NCBI GenBank assembly: GCA_017745235.1
Contig: JAGHZU010000002.1
Span: 264,756-328,755 of the forward strand
Direction of reading: 5' to 3'
Origin: Caulobacter sp.
GTDB lineage: Bacteria > Pseudomonadota > Alphaproteobacteria > Caulobacterales > Caulobacteraceae
DNA: 64,000 bases
Made by a program: the position numbers and the translations under genes. The notes below the pieces were generated by a model. It did not search any database, was not told the origin of the DNA, and was given only the letters and a program-made list of their open reading frames with translations. This document shows, in pieces, positions 63,977-64,000 of the stretch (position 1 is the stretch's first letter; the number at the start of each line of letters is the position of its first letter).

Positions 63977-64000
63977 GGTCCGTACTCAATAAGCGCTGGC

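Overview
The window is 64 kb of high-GC chromosome, densely packed with genes, from an alphaproteobacterium that looks like Caulobacter or a close relative. This rests on gene content and protein style: chvI-chvG-hprK-EIIA-HPr, pseB/pseC (flmA/flmB in Caulobacter crescentus), regB/regA/senC, a PhaZ-type PHA depolymerase, and very GC-rich third codon positions. I identify 64 protein-coding genes. No rRNA, tRNA, CRISPR array, IS element or prophage is visible. No gene-free stretch exceeds 300 bases; the longest are 9743-9997, 52980-53228, 794-1008, 40604-40808 and 14301-14501.

Layout. 1-9.7 kb: a WecG/TagA glycosyltransferase cut by the window edge, a quinone-oxidoreductase-like MDR, an isoaspartyl peptidase, a UbiH-family monooxygenase, a leftward run (YbbN-like thioredoxin, LON-substrate-binding protein, Trm112-like protein, HGSNAT-like membrane acyltransferase), a prolyl-tRNA deacylase, a DUF6065 protein, a lipoprotein and an outer-membrane barrel. 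10-15.4 kb: an OmpR-type two-component pair, a PQQ glucose-dehydrogenase-like enzyme, and a membrane protein/winged-helix regulator pair behind two tandem palindromes. 15.4-27.4 kb: glmM and glmS (UDP-GlcNAc supply), an amino-acid permease, a Tat-exported phosphoesterase, an apparently dead esterase, cfa, an aldo/keto reductase with a divergent LysR regulator, and asd. 27.5-37 kb: RarD and DHA2 transporters, an outer-membrane protein, a serine beta-lactamase-like hydrolase, pyridoxal kinase, ahcY, a CYTH-CHAD protein and bioB.

37-46 kb: the ChvI/ChvG envelope-stress two-component system runs directly into hprK, an EIIA of the mannose family and HPr, a regulatory phosphorelay lacking sugar permeases. 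Divergent from it is a 568-residue protein I cannot assign. Then come EthD, and pseC/pseB, which begin pseudaminic-acid synthesis for flagellin glycosylation, next to a secreted FliL-like protein. 46-55.5 kb: tadA, a pseudouridine synthase, rsmD, a TMEM175-type channel, a CPBP protease, a phospholipid module (acyltransferase, CdsA paralogue, divergent CDP-alcohol transferase with a variant motif), a YjhX-type protein and an AsmA protein. 55.4-64 kb: a 34-residue membrane peptide, an ACAD10-type HAD protein, phhB, an SDR, regA/regB/senC, phaZ, a class-3 lipase and a YgjP-type metallopeptidase.

Most of the window is housekeeping. The best leads are regulatory: matching CAAAC-N4-GTTTG palindromes before the HAD and SDR genes, a perfect 19-bp palindrome just before phaZ, a 16-bp palindrome before ahcY, and tandem CTCTG-N5-CAGAG palindromes before the winged-helix operon. 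Protein-level leads are the esterase lacking its nucleophile, the variant CDP-alcohol transferase module, the unassigned 568-residue protein and the 34-residue peptide. No wholly new multi-gene system is evident.
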